Positions 43,457-53,800 of a DNA stretch of 64,000 bases are shown piece by piece (the stretch's first letter is position 1; each line of letters opens with the position of its first letter). The position numbers and the translations under genes were made by a program. The notes below the pieces were generated by a model, which searched no databases, was not told where the DNA came from, and saw only the letters and a list, made by a program, of their open reading frames with translations. The stretch comes from Acidobacteriota bacterium (GTDB lineage Bacteria; Acidobacteriota; Terriglobia; Terriglobales; Acidobacteriaceae): the NCBI GenBank assembly GCA_018268895.1, contig JAFDVP010000001.1:1721125-1785124 (forward strand). Reading direction: 5' to 3'.

Positions 43457-46114
43457 TCAGGACGAAGGCTCTGGATTGAGCACTTTGCGGATTCGAGCCG
43501 CCATGATTCTGGCGCCGGGAAGATCGAAGATCTCCGAATGGTTGCCAGGAAGCGTATCTACAGCTACCTTGCGGCCAAGAAGCTGCGACCAACCCAGATC
43601 GTCGCCAATCAACTTCCCTGCCGGCTGTTGTTCTCCTCTAAAGACTGCTACTGTGCCTCTGATCGGCTTTGGGATATAGCTCACTGCGGCGTCGGAGACC
43701 AGCTTCTCGACGCGGTTCGACTCCCTTGGCGGCTCTTCAGGGCGCATCCCTTTAGGTAACATCGACACAGAGGCGGCCATCGCCCTGATCCGGCGCACAA
43801 CATCCTGCTTCCGCCTTTCCATGCTTGCATAACGCAAGCGATTGATCATCCAGTTCAAGCGCTGGTAGTTATGGGCCCATGTCATCAGAATCTTTCGTAA
43901 CGTGGACTGTCTTGTCCAATGACCGGGCGCCCACGAGTCGATCATCATCAGAAGCTCGACTTCCTGGCCTTGCTCTTCCAGCAATCGCGCCACTTCATAA
44001 GACATGAGAGCCCATAAACACCATCCGCCCAACCGATAAGGTCCTTCTGGTTGCACCTCGCGAATCAGCTTGCAATAAAGCGCTGCAAGCTGGGCGAAGC
44101 TGGGCGTCGCCATCGCCGGGGGAATGTCTTCATCCAGCAGTTGGAGCGCATAGATCGTCTGGTCTACTCCAAGTTCTTCCGCAAGGGGCCAGAAGATCAT
44201 CATCTGGGGTAGAAGGAAGATTGGCCGGCCATCTGCCGCCGAATTCACAGGAAGCACACGGGGATCAGCCGGGCGCGTGAGCGTGGAAGGCCCCTTTGCC
44301 TGCGTGTTCTCAACCCACGCCGTAAGCAGTCCAAACGTCGCATGACGTGTAATATCGGACATCGTCAGATGCACTCCAAACTGGCGTGTCACCATGGATT
44401 GCAGCCTCACCAGGGAGAGTGAATCACCACCAATATCGAAGAAATTGGAATCGCTCCCGATCTGCACACCTTCAAATATCTTTCTCCATATGGAGAGCAT
44501 CAATTGCTCTGTCGTCGACGCATTTGAAGAAGATACCTCAGGGCCGGCTAACATATCCTGCCTGCCAATATCTACATTCTCTTTCCGTTCCGAGAGCGCA
44601 CGGCGATCCGTCTTTCCATTCGGAGTCAGAGGAAACCCTTCCAGGCGCTCCAATAACTTTGGAACCATATAGAAGGGTAGGGTCTCCTGTAATGATTCTC
44701 TTATTCGTGCCGGCAACACCGCCGAATTCGAGATATAGTACCCCGCCAACATGTCATCGCCTGCGGAGTCCTTGCACAAAACCACAACTGCGTCTTTGAT
44801 CCCGGGGGTCTGCGACATCGCAGCTTCAATCTCACCCAATTCGATTCGAAAGCCTCGTAGCTTGACCTGCTGGTCAAGACGGCCAACGAATTCAATCCTC
44901 CCATCGGCATGTCGCCGCACTTCATCGCCTGTCCGATACATGCGATCGGCGGCTGCGAACGGGTCTTCCAGGAATCGCTCCGCAGTCAACTCCGGGCGCT
45001 TGAAATAGCCGCGAGCCACACCCTTTCCTGCAATAAACAGCTCGCCAGGAATTCCGTCAGGTACTGTTTGCAGATCGCCGTCGAGCACGTAAAGGCGCGT
45101 ATGGGCAATAGGTGGGCCTATGGTTATCGATGTGGCACCACACTGAACCTCAGTGACGGACGACCAGACCGTGGTCTCGGTCGGGCCATACATGTTCCAG
45201 AGTCGGCCACCTGCAGCTAGCAGTCTTTCGCCCATGCTCGCTGGCCATGCTTCTCCACCGCATAGCATTTTGAATCCCGGATTCGGTACAAAATCCAGCT
45301 CAAGCAGCATCTTCCATGTAAACGGCGTGGCTTGAAGCATCGTCGCCTGCGACTCATCCAGAAGCTCCATCAGCCGCATCCCGTCGGCTGCATCGGCCTG
45401 AGTTGCAATGATGACTGTTCCTCCGGAAACGAGAGGCAGCATGAGTTCCAGAACCGAGATGTCGAACGACAACGTCGTTACGGCAAGCAGGCGGTCTTCG
45501 GGAACGACCTCAAGGCGATTTTTGAGGTCCAGCAGCAGGTTTACAACTGCACCATGCGTTATCTCGACGCCCTTAGGCTTACCCGTAGAACCCGATGTGA
45601 AGATGATGTATGCGAGCATCTCCCCAGAGATCGAAGGAAATTGCCGGATCTGCTCTTTGGCAAGCTCCGACGCCTTGCTGTCGACGCAAAGCACTGTACC
45701 TGCAAACTCCGGCAAGTCATCCATGTGTCGAGCAAGCGTAAGCAGGACGGGGAATTCCGTCTCTTCAATAATCTGCTCAATGCGGCGGCGAGGAAACTTT
45801 GGGTCAAGCGGAATATAGGCCGCGCCTGCCTTCATCACGGCAAGCACCGATACAAGCATCTCCATGGAACGGTCCATGTAAATGCCTACCACGCCGCCTG
45901 GCCCTATACCATTTCGTATAAGCCAGGATGCCAATCTGTCGCTTTTGTCTGCCAGGCGGGCACGGCTATAGGTAAGTCCGTAAAATTCGGCGGCCGGCTG
46001 ATCCGGCATTGCAACAAAAGCCGCAGCAACCAGTTCAGTGACGCTCTGCGGGGGAGAAGCGACATCTACCGTTTCGCTATCTGCCTGAAGTTCTGCCTTA
46101 GGCGCGCCGAACAC
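43457..46114 (-). CDS. NRPS protein: adenylation, carrier and thioesterase domains
   Basis: 885-residue protein: A domain about 25-500 (IFTSGSTGKPKG near 178, MYGPTETT, RMYRTGDEVR, GRLDQQVKLRG, NGKTDRRAL), PCP about 535-600 (FFDIGGDSLS, phosphopantetheine Ser near 565) and TE from about 635. Pocket residues aligned by eye to GrsA read D-I-L-Q-L-G-M-V-W, similar to glycine codes. The TE nucleophile elbow is GGWCLWALMSYEVA, with Cys near 699 instead of Ser and Trp instead of the second elbow Gly; Asp (MMIDSW) and His (GNHSEIF, near 858) are present. There is no C domain. It starts with GTG, with GAGG 8 bases upstream. It is the only gene in the cluster preceded by a long gap (226 bases). Confidence 0.93.
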   Translation of the reverse strand: MFGAPKAELQADSETVDVASPPQSVTELVAAAFVAMPDQPAAEFYGLTYSRARLADKSDRLASWLIRNGIGPGGVVGIYMDRSMEMLVSVLAVMKAGAAYIPLDPKFPRRRIEQIIEETEFPVLLTLARHMDDLPEFAGTVLCVDSKASELAKEQIRQFPSISGEMLAYIIFTSGSTGKPKGVEITHGAVVNLLLDLKNRLEVVPEDRLLAVTTLSFDISVLELMLPLVSGGTVIIATQADAADGMRLMELLDESQATMLQATPFTWKMLLELDFVPNPGFKMLCGGEAWPASMGERLLAAGGRLWNMYGPTETTVWSSVTEVQCGATSITIGPPIAHTRLYVLDGDLQTVPDGIPGELFIAGKGVARGYFKRPELTAERFLEDPFAAADRMYRTGDEVRRHADGRIEFVGRLDQQVKLRGFRIELGEIEAAMSQTPGIKDAVVVLCKDSAGDDMLAGYYISNSAVLPARIRESLQETLPFYMVPKLLERLEGFPLTPNGKTDRRALSERKENVDIGRQDMLAGPEVSSSNASTTEQLMLSIWRKIFEGVQIGSDSNFFDIGGDSLSLVRLQSMVTRQFGVHLTMSDITRHATFGLLTAWVENTQAKGPSTLTRPADPRVLPVNSAADGRPIFLLPQMMIFWPLAEELGVDQTIYALQLLDEDIPPAMATPSFAQLAALYCKLIREVQPEGPYRLGGWCLWALMSYEVARLLEEQGQEVELLMMIDSWAPGHWTRQSTLRKILMTWAHNYQRLNWMINRLRYASMERRKQDVVRRIRAMAASVSMLPKGMRPEEPPRESNRVEKLVSDAAVSYIPKPIRGTVAVFRGEQQPAGKLIGDDLGWSQLLGRKVAVDTLPGNHSEIFDLPGARIMAARIRKVLNPEPSS

Positions 46115-46340
46115 AATTTTGCCTCGTGAGTGGATATATCCCTCAAAGATCTATTTACTTTAAAATCCGCACTGTAACTGATCGCAATTTTAGTTTGGCT
46201 TTACTTGTGGAACCGCTGGGGTTAGCCCGGAAACATGGTGCCTCTTTTCCTTAAGTATTGCAATGCCCCCTTTCGGGAAGGCCTTCTAAATCGCAGAAAA
46301 TGGCGTTATTTATGCAACCATCTCTCCGTAGGAGATGTCA
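46115..46340. other. 226-base gap inside the PKS-NRPS cluster
   Basis: AT-rich stretch between the KS-AT-KR gene and the A-PCP-TE gene, much longer than the other junctions (overlap to 5 bases). It contains no convincing gene. A short GC-rich inverted segment around CCCTTTCGGG (46266-46275) could form a weak hairpin on either strand. It may hold an internal promoter for the last two genes. Confidence 0.45.
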
Positions 46341-49300
46341 TCAAAAGGAAAACTCCTCCCTGTCCGCTGTCGCATCTTCTGCGACCTGTTGAGACCGCAG
46401 CCATTCAGCCAAAGCCCGCGGGGTTGGCGTATCAAATAATGTCCGTAGCGTGAGCGTCACGCCAAACTGGTCGCGGAGCCGGGCGATCAACATGGTGCCC
46501 ATAAGCGAATGACCGCCCAGCTCAAAGAAGTTATCCGTTGGCTCGATCTGCTCTATTGCGAGAAGGTCTTTCCATATCTCGATGATCGACTGAAGCGGAT
46601 AGTCCTGGTTCTCCGCCAGCGACTGAACGGCATCTTGCTGCGATGGCGTGTCTTCGTAAGATGATGTCGTAGCGATCAAGCTTAGCTCGACCGTCGATGT
46701 CAGAATATGAGGCGCTCGCCAGTGACTGAGCACTCGATGCACGACCTCTATTCCTTCAGAGGTTGTCATCGCGGTGCGCAAGCGTTCTTCTTTCGCAGAC
46801 TCGAGTCCCTCAGGCAGCTCCATATCGGCAACCATTCCAACTTCTCGCCAGGCATCGAAGCCGATTGCAACCGCTGGAAGGTTCAGGCTCTTGCGGCAAT
46901 ACATCGCAAAGTAGTTCTCAAACGTATTTGCAGCAGCGTATGCGCCCTGCCCAAATGCCGGGGCCCATGCGCTGATCGATGAACAGAAAAGGAAAAAGTC
47001 GAGCTGCCGGTCACCCAGCGAACTCGCCAATGCAAGACTTCCAGCTACCTTTGCTTTTCGGATCTCGATAGATTCATCAAGAGTCTGAGTCGCAATTGTG
47101 CCGCTCCCTGCCACACCGGCTGCATGAATTACCCCATTAATCGCTCCGAGCTGCTCCTCTGCAAAAGCAATCGCGCGCGTAACGTCCTCGACCCTGGTTA
47201 CGTCCGCATCAAGATAGACAACTCTTCCCCCGCACTCGGTCAGTTCCTTGATTCGCTCAATCCGTCGCTGATCTGTGCCGGTGCGATCAACCCGTTCCCC
47301 CTCACCCCGTGGAGGCAGTTTACTGCGCCCAATAAGTAGTACCTTTGCGCTGTACTCTCGCAACAGATGCTGCGCTAGACTGTAGCCGATTCCTCCAGTT
47401 CCTCCGGTGATCAGATACACCCCACCGTCGCGAAATGGCCTGGCTGTAGAAGCTGGGAGCGGGGCCTGAACCACATGACGCAACCACCTTGACTCGCCCC
47501 TATAAGCAACACTCATAGCATTGCCGGGAATTTGTAGCTCTTCTACGATCTGAGCTGCACTCCGGTCGAGACTGTCAGACTCCAGATGCACATCGATCGA
47601 GCGCCAGTCGACTCCCGAATACTCCGTCGGCAGCACACGTAATAGACCCAGGGCCTCAGACCGCACTGGCTCGCTGATTGCTTCGCCAGCAATACTCTCA
47701 AGATCATCGGTAACAATCTCTATCCGGTGAAATTTCTGGCGTTCGATTCGCGCAGCCTGTAGTAACAGAAGAAGCGAATCATAAGCATTCGCCTTCACAC
47801 AGCGCAAAGTCCAGAAATCGATAAGGCCTTCAGGGTGAAAGCCCGCTTCAGTAATCGCCCGCCAAAGCATCCGGTAGTGGTCCGGAATAGCTGGATCGAC
47901 GAAAAAGCGGTCTCCCTCCTGTCGAAAGCTCTCTGCGACCTCAACTGAAATAACCTTCGTCGTCTCTTCCTTTTGCAGCCTCTCAATCACTCTCGCGCCA
48001 AGCCCTTGTTGATCAATGAGAGCCAGCCACACTCCAGCGGTTGACCTCCGCTCACGTGTAGACAACAGAGCAGGAGGAATATTTTGCCAAGAGAAGCTGT
48101 AAAACCAATCCGCAATATCACTTCGCTTACCGGGCTTCTCCGATACCTCCGCAGTCTCTGTAACCTCAACCTTTTGGTTGCGAGCCTTCGCCGAGTCTAT
48201 GTAAAACCGTTCACGCTCAAAGGGGTACGACGGCAACGAAACCCGGCCACTACCGGTACCGGGACGAAGCGCTTTCCACTTGACTGTAGCTCCTGATTCC
48301 CATGCTTTGGCAAGCGCCTCCAAAAAGATGACGTCATCGGTGATTCGCCGCTTTTCTGTTCCCAGCGAAGCAACCATAACGCTCTTTGCAAGTTGCTGCT
48401 TTGCGATACCTATAAGCGCTTCGCCCGGCCCAACTTCAAGCAAGAGACGAGGCCGCTCCGCCAGGGCCGCTAAATTCTGAGTAAAGCGAACTCGAGATAG
48501 TATCTGGTTGCCCCAGTATTGCGCGCTCTGGATCTCCAATGGGTCCGCCCAGGTTCCAGTCACATTGGACAATATGGGAATCGTTGGCGGGCGCCTCGAT
48601 ACCGATTCCACCTTTTGACGAAACGCTTTCGCAGCATCTGCCATCAGCGGAGTGTGAAAAGCGTTCTTTGAGGCCAGTCTTACACAAGCAATATGCGCCT
48701 GTTGAAGGCGCGCCTCCAGGGCCTCCACCGCTGCGCTCGGCCCGGAAGCCACGGTCATCTTCGGACCATTCTCTGCCGCAATCCAAACGTCATGCTCCAG
48801 AAATTCCGGGAGACGTTCAGGAGGCAGAGCAGCAGCAAGCATCATACCCGCTGGCGTTTGCGCCATCAGCCGGCCACGCTCGGCGGCCAGACGAAGGCCA
48901 TCGTGATAAGTGAAGACGCCGGCAACCGTCGCAGCAGTCAATTCACCAAGGCTATGTCCTGCCACTGCACTTGGCTCAACGCCCAGTGAACGCCAGCGCA
49001 GCGCGAGAGCATACTCAACAAGAAATAGCAGGGGTTGAGCGATGCCCGTATCGTTCAGCCGTTCCTTGAGCGGCGTCTCTCTGCCACAGATCAGATCAAT
49101 ACATTCAATGCCAAACTCATCGCGAAGCAGTAGCGCACCTTCTTCGATCGTTTGCCGGAAGTCCGCGTCGGTTTCGTACAGCTTCGACGCCATACCGAAG
49201 AACTGCTGCCCTTGCCCCGGAAAGAGATAGACTACGTCCCGCCCCAACGACAACAAAGACTCACTTCCGGTCTTCACCGGTTTGCGCAGAGCGGCAATCA

Positions 49301-50861
49301 GGCCGACTTTGTCTTCGACGACAAATGCGCGGCGGCAAGCCAGCTCACGGCGCCCCTCCTGAAGAGTCTCTGCGATGCTCTGCACGCTAAATTCAGATGC
49401 ACTCTCTAAATAATCTGCAAGGCGCTCCCTCATCGAAGCCAACGCCGCAGGTGTTCGCGCCGACAATGGAACCACTGACAGGCCCGGACGAGTGTCATGT
49501 TGTTTGACCTCTGGAGCTTCGCCGAGTATTACGTGAACATTCGTTCCACCAATACCGAACGAACTGACGCCAGACCAGCGCCTTCCCTGCTTCAGCCAAC
49601 TGATCGCAGAAGACGATACGAGGAACGGCCCGTTCTCAAGCTGAAGTGAGGGATTGGCTTTGCTGTACGTCGGCGTCGGCGGAACAATACCATTGCGAGT
49701 TGCCAGCGCGGCTTTGATAAGTCCAGCAATGCCCGCCGCAACATCCGCATGCCCCATGTTCGATTTCGCCGAGCCAAGCACGCACGATGCTGCATCAGAG
49801 ATCCCTTCTGCATACACCGTCGTCAGAGCAGCCACCTCGATCGGATCACCCAGTTCGGTCGCCGTACCATGCGCTTCGATGTAGCCCACCTGTTTCGGGG
49901 AGATATCTGCCGCCCTCAGTGCCTGACGCAAGACCGATACTTGTCCGTCCACGCTTGGGGCCGTGAATCCGACCTTTCCATTGCCGTCATTGTTCCACGC
50001 CGAGCCATGGATCACGGCGACGATGTTGTCGCCGTCCAGCACCGCCCGCGAGAGACGTTTAAGGACCACAATGCCCGCTCCGCAACCGGGGACAGTGCCT
50101 TTCGCATCCGCATCGAAGGGCCTGCAAACGCCATCAGGAGACAGGATCATTCCAGGTATGTAGGAATACCCTGCGCTTTGAGGAAAGCTGATCGATGCAC
50201 CGCCCGCAAGCGCCATATCGCACTCTCCCGATAGAAGGCTCATACATGCAAGGTGAACAGCAGCAAGGGATGTCGAACACGCAGATTGCACATTTACGGC
50301 AGGGCCGCGAAGGTTCAGCTTGTAGGCAACGCGGGTAGCGCAAAAATCCTTGTCGTTTGCGAGCATAAGCTGATAGCCGCCTGCGCTTGCAATCACAGCA
50401 GGATTTGCAAGCAACCGCATAACGTAGGTATTCATGCCGACACCAGCAAAGACTCCCGTGCGTCCATCTTCTCCAGTGTGACCCGCATCATCCAGCGCCT
50501 CCCAGGCGCATTCCAGCAACACGCGCTGCTGAGGATCGATCATCTCCGCCTCGCGACGACTGAGATTAAACAGACCTGCATCAAACATCTCAGCATCGCG
50601 AATCGCGCTTCCCCGGCGAACATAACTGTGACTGGACATATCCTGTTCGCTAACGCCCGCAGCATGCAACTCGGCGTCGTTCAAGTCCGAGATTAGAACG
50701 TCACCGGCAAGAAGATGCTGCCAATACTCCTGCACATTCTGCGACTGTGGGAAGCGGGCGCTCATGCCAATAATGGCGATACCATCGGCCCAACGGCCGG
50801 GCACATTCGCGCCATCGCTGGTATGAGCGTTTTGTTGGCGGTTTACGGTCATGTCAGACAT
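46341..50861 (-). CDS. Type I PKS module: KS-AT-KR-carrier
   Basis: 1506-residue polyketide synthase. KS about 25-455 with Cys near 193 (SACSTSLAAVH), HGTATELGDPIE and KSNMGHADVAAG. AT about 545-850 with GHSLGE near 634 and NAFH at the specificity site, indicating malonyl-CoA. KR with TGGTGGIG near 1155 and an intact Ser-Tyr-Asn set (FCSS, then AYAAANTF near 1308). The carrier domain near 1450 reads FFELGGHSLMG, more like a PCP than an ACP. There is no DH or ER, so it should add a beta-hydroxy ketide. The N terminus has no docking helix. The C terminus ends REEFSF, similar to the end of the upstream PKS. It starts 5 bases after the NRPS gene, with GGAG upstream. Confidence 0.95.
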   Translation of the reverse strand: MSDMTVNRQQNAHTSDGANVPGRWADGIAIIGMSARFPQSQNVQEYWQHLLAGDVLISDLNDAELHAAGVSEQDMSSHSYVRRGSAIRDAEMFDAGLFNLSRREAEMIDPQQRVLLECAWEALDDAGHTGEDGRTGVFAGVGMNTYVMRLLANPAVIASAGGYQLMLANDKDFCATRVAYKLNLRGPAVNVQSACSTSLAAVHLACMSLLSGECDMALAGGASISFPQSAGYSYIPGMILSPDGVCRPFDADAKGTVPGCGAGIVVLKRLSRAVLDGDNIVAVIHGSAWNNDGNGKVGFTAPSVDGQVSVLRQALRAADISPKQVGYIEAHGTATELGDPIEVAALTTVYAEGISDAASCVLGSAKSNMGHADVAAGIAGLIKAALATRNGIVPPTPTYSKANPSLQLENGPFLVSSSAISWLKQGRRWSGVSSFGIGGTNVHVILGEAPEVKQHDTRPGLSVVPLSARTPAALASMRERLADYLESASEFSVQSIAETLQEGRRELACRRAFVVEDKVGLIAALRKPVKTGSESLLSLGRDVVYLFPGQGQQFFGMASKLYETDADFRQTIEEGALLLRDEFGIECIDLICGRETPLKERLNDTGIAQPLLFLVEYALALRWRSLGVEPSAVAGHSLGELTAATVAGVFTYHDGLRLAAERGRLMAQTPAGMMLAAALPPERLPEFLEHDVWIAAENGPKMTVASGPSAAVEALEARLQQAHIACVRLASKNAFHTPLMADAAKAFRQKVESVSRRPPTIPILSNVTGTWADPLEIQSAQYWGNQILSRVRFTQNLAALAERPRLLLEVGPGEALIGIAKQQLAKSVMVASLGTEKRRITDDVIFLEALAKAWESGATVKWKALRPGTGSGRVSLPSYPFERERFYIDSAKARNQKVEVTETAEVSEKPGKRSDIADWFYSFSWQNIPPALLSTRERRSTAGVWLALIDQQGLGARVIERLQKEETTKVISVEVAESFRQEGDRFFVDPAIPDHYRMLWRAITEAGFHPEGLIDFWTLRCVKANAYDSLLLLLQAARIERQKFHRIEIVTDDLESIAGEAISEPVRSEALGLLRVLPTEYSGVDWRSIDVHLESDSLDRSAAQIVEELQIPGNAMSVAYRGESRWLRHVVQAPLPASTARPFRDGGVYLITGGTGGIGYSLAQHLLREYSAKVLLIGRSKLPPRGEGERVDRTGTDQRRIERIKELTECGGRVVYLDADVTRVEDVTRAIAFAEEQLGAINGVIHAAGVAGSGTIATQTLDESIEIRKAKVAGSLALASSLGDRQLDFFLFCSSISAWAPAFGQGAYAAANTFENYFAMYCRKSLNLPAVAIGFDAWREVGMVADMELPEGLESAKEERLRTAMTTSEGIEVVHRVLSHWRAPHILTSTVELSLIATTSSYEDTPSQQDAVQSLAENQDYPLQSIIEIWKDLLAIEQIEPTDNFFELGGHSLMGTMLIARLRDQFGVTLTLRTLFDTPTPRALAEWLRSQQVAEDATADREEFSF

Positions 50862-50866
50862 CTGAT

Positions 50867-53800
50867 CTATGCTCCAGTCGCTTCAGCCATTTGTGGACGC
50901 TTGTCAGCCAGCCATAAAGCCAAAGACTCAATCGTCGGATAACGAAACAGGTCAATCACCGCCACGTCACACCCCAGACTCTCACGGACCCTGGCATGCA
51001 CACGGATAAGGCGCAGCGAATGCCCTCCCAGGTCGAAAAAGTTGTCGCGCATGCCCACTTGTTCCACACCAAGCACTTCGCCCCAAATAGCCGCCAGCGT
51101 GGATTCGATGTGATTACGCGGATTCACGCCTCCAGCACTTGATCTGCGCTTCACGGATGGCGGAGCGGGCAACCGCTTCCGATCGACTTTGCCATTCGGT
51201 GTAAGAGGAATCTCTTTCAGCGCGATCCATGTCGATGGAACCATGTAATCCGGCAGCCGCTCCTGAAGCCAGTTTCGTACCGCACCGGAATCATCCTCCT
51301 CGGACTGGTATCGGATGTATGCCGTCAGCTGTTGTTCGGAGCCTTCGCCGCTAAGAGCAACCACGGCTTGAAAAACATCGGGATGACGTTCGAGTGCCAC
51401 CTCTATCTCACCAAGCTCAATGCGGTGTCCTCGCAACTTTATCTGGTGATCGACTCGGCCAAGAAGTTGAATCTGCCCATTCCGGTGAAATCTTGCCAGA
51501 TCGCCGGTCCGATACATTTTCTTGCCCTTGAGTAGAGCAAACGGATCTTCGACAAAATGCGATGCGGTGAGTTCGTCTCGGTTCCAATATCCGAGGGCAA
51601 CACCTTCGCCGCCTATATAGAGTTCGCCCGGAACGCCGAGAGGCACTGGCTGCAGATTCGCATCGAGTACATACATCGACGTGTTTGCAATTGGCCGTCC
51701 AATCAGAATCGGATCTTCGCCGCTCTTTACGCGATGCGCGGCAGACCAGATTGTCGTCTCCGTGGGGCCGTACAGATTCCACAACTCGCGTCCTCGCGAA
51801 AGAAGGTTTTCCGCTAACTCTGAAGGTAGGGCTTCGCCACCGCACCACATACGCAGATCGGCGGAGCCCATCCAACCCGATTCAACAAGCATGCGCCATG
51901 TAGATGGAGTGGCCTGCATAACCGTCGCGCACGTCTGTTCGAGCAGCGCCGCCAGCAGAGCGGGATCTACCGTCTGTTCGCGCGATGCAATCACCAGCTT
52001 GGCCCCGCAGACCAGCGGACCGAACATCTCGAGACCTGCGATGTCAAACGACAGAGTTGTGATCGCCACCAGCGTATCTGTTGCATCAAGCCCCGGTTCA
52101 CGAAGCATCGAATCGAGTAAATTGACTAGGGCTCGATGTGGAATCCTTGTTCCCTTAGGCGCGCCGGTCGAACCGGAAGTGTAGATGAGATAGGCAGTAT
52201 CTTCCGCGCCGGGATTCCCGCAGGTGGCTTCCGTTGCCGTGAGTGAGTGGCAGGCGACCTCGTCCATCGCAAGTACTGCGGTATTCGATGCTGGCAGCGA
52301 TGCCTTCAATTCGGCGTCGACAAGAATGAGAGGCACTTGTGCGTCTGCCAGCAGAAACTCGACTCGCTGTGCGGGCAACATCGGATCGATCGGTAAATAA
52401 GCAGCCCCAGCCTTGAGTACCGCCAGTAGTGCAACGACCATCTGTGGACTGCGTTTTAGATAGACTCCTACAACCGAACCGCGGGCAATGCCGCGTGCGC
52501 GAAGAGCGCTTGCCATGCGATCGGACTCAGCATCGAGCTCACTATAACTCAATGCAGTCGGGCCCATCTCCACTGCAATGGCCCCTGGAGATTTCGCTGC
52601 GCGGCCCCGAAACCATTCTGGCAACGAAGCATATGGAAGCGCCGGCGTGGCCGGGCTGCGCCAATAATTGATAAGCTGTCGATGTTCCTGCTCTGACAGC
52701 AGCGTCAATCTGTCAATCGTCATCTCCGGATGATTGACCGCCGATTGCAGCAGCCGAACAAAGTTCCCCTGCATCTGTCGTATCGTCGCTTCTTCAAACA
52801 GATCTGAGTTGTACTCAAAGTCGCAGCGGTAGCCACCCTCCAGGGGCCATACTTCCACCGCAAGATCCGAGCGGGCAATCCCTGGATCTATCGGTACCGG
52901 CTTAACAATTAGCCCGGGCAAAACAATGTCAGACATCGGCACATTCTGCAACGTAAACATGATCTGCACAAGCGGGCTATGTCCCAATCCACGGTCCGGC
53001 GCAAGCTGCTCCACAAGACGATCAAAGGGCATGTCCTGATGTGCGTATGCCGAAAGCGCCGTCTCCTTGACTCTGGAAAGCAGATCGATAAACCGGGGAT
53101 TGCCGCTTACGTCGGTTCGCAGAACCAGATTGTTGACAAAGAATCCAATGAGCGGTGTAACCTCCTGACGCTGCCGGTTTGAGGTCGGCGCTCCTATGAG
53201 GATGTCTTCCAACCCCGTATACCGTGAGACAAGAACATCGAATGCAGCAAGCAAAACCATGAATGGCGTCGTCGCCGTCGATCTGCATAGATCTTTAATC
53301 TGGCTCGCAAGGCCCAGGTCAATGTCGATAAAGAGGCGTTGGCCATCAAACGCCTGCACGGCAGGGCGGCGGCGGTCGCTGGGAAGTTCGAGAATAGGAA
53401 GCGGCCCTTCCAGGTGCTGAGACCAATAAGGCATCTGCTGCGCCGCGGTCTCTTCCCCTGAGGCCTGCTCCCACTGAACGTAGTCACGATATTCAAACGC
53501 GATCGGAGCCAATGCCGGCTGACGGTTCGTAGTGAAGGCATCGTAAAGCTCCGTGAATTCCTTTGCCAATACACCCAGCGACCATCCGTCCGCCACAATG
53601 TGGTGGACGACGAGTAAAAGCAGATGATGATGCTCCGTAATGCGATATATGGTTGCGCGAAACAGTGGGGCGGTATCGAGCGCGAACGGCTTGCGCGCTT
53701 CCTCGCGTGCAAGACGTATGGCCGCATCGCTCGCATCGGATTCCGCCAGGTCACTCATGTCGACCAAACTGCTCGACCAGCCTGCGGTCTCGTTGACCCT

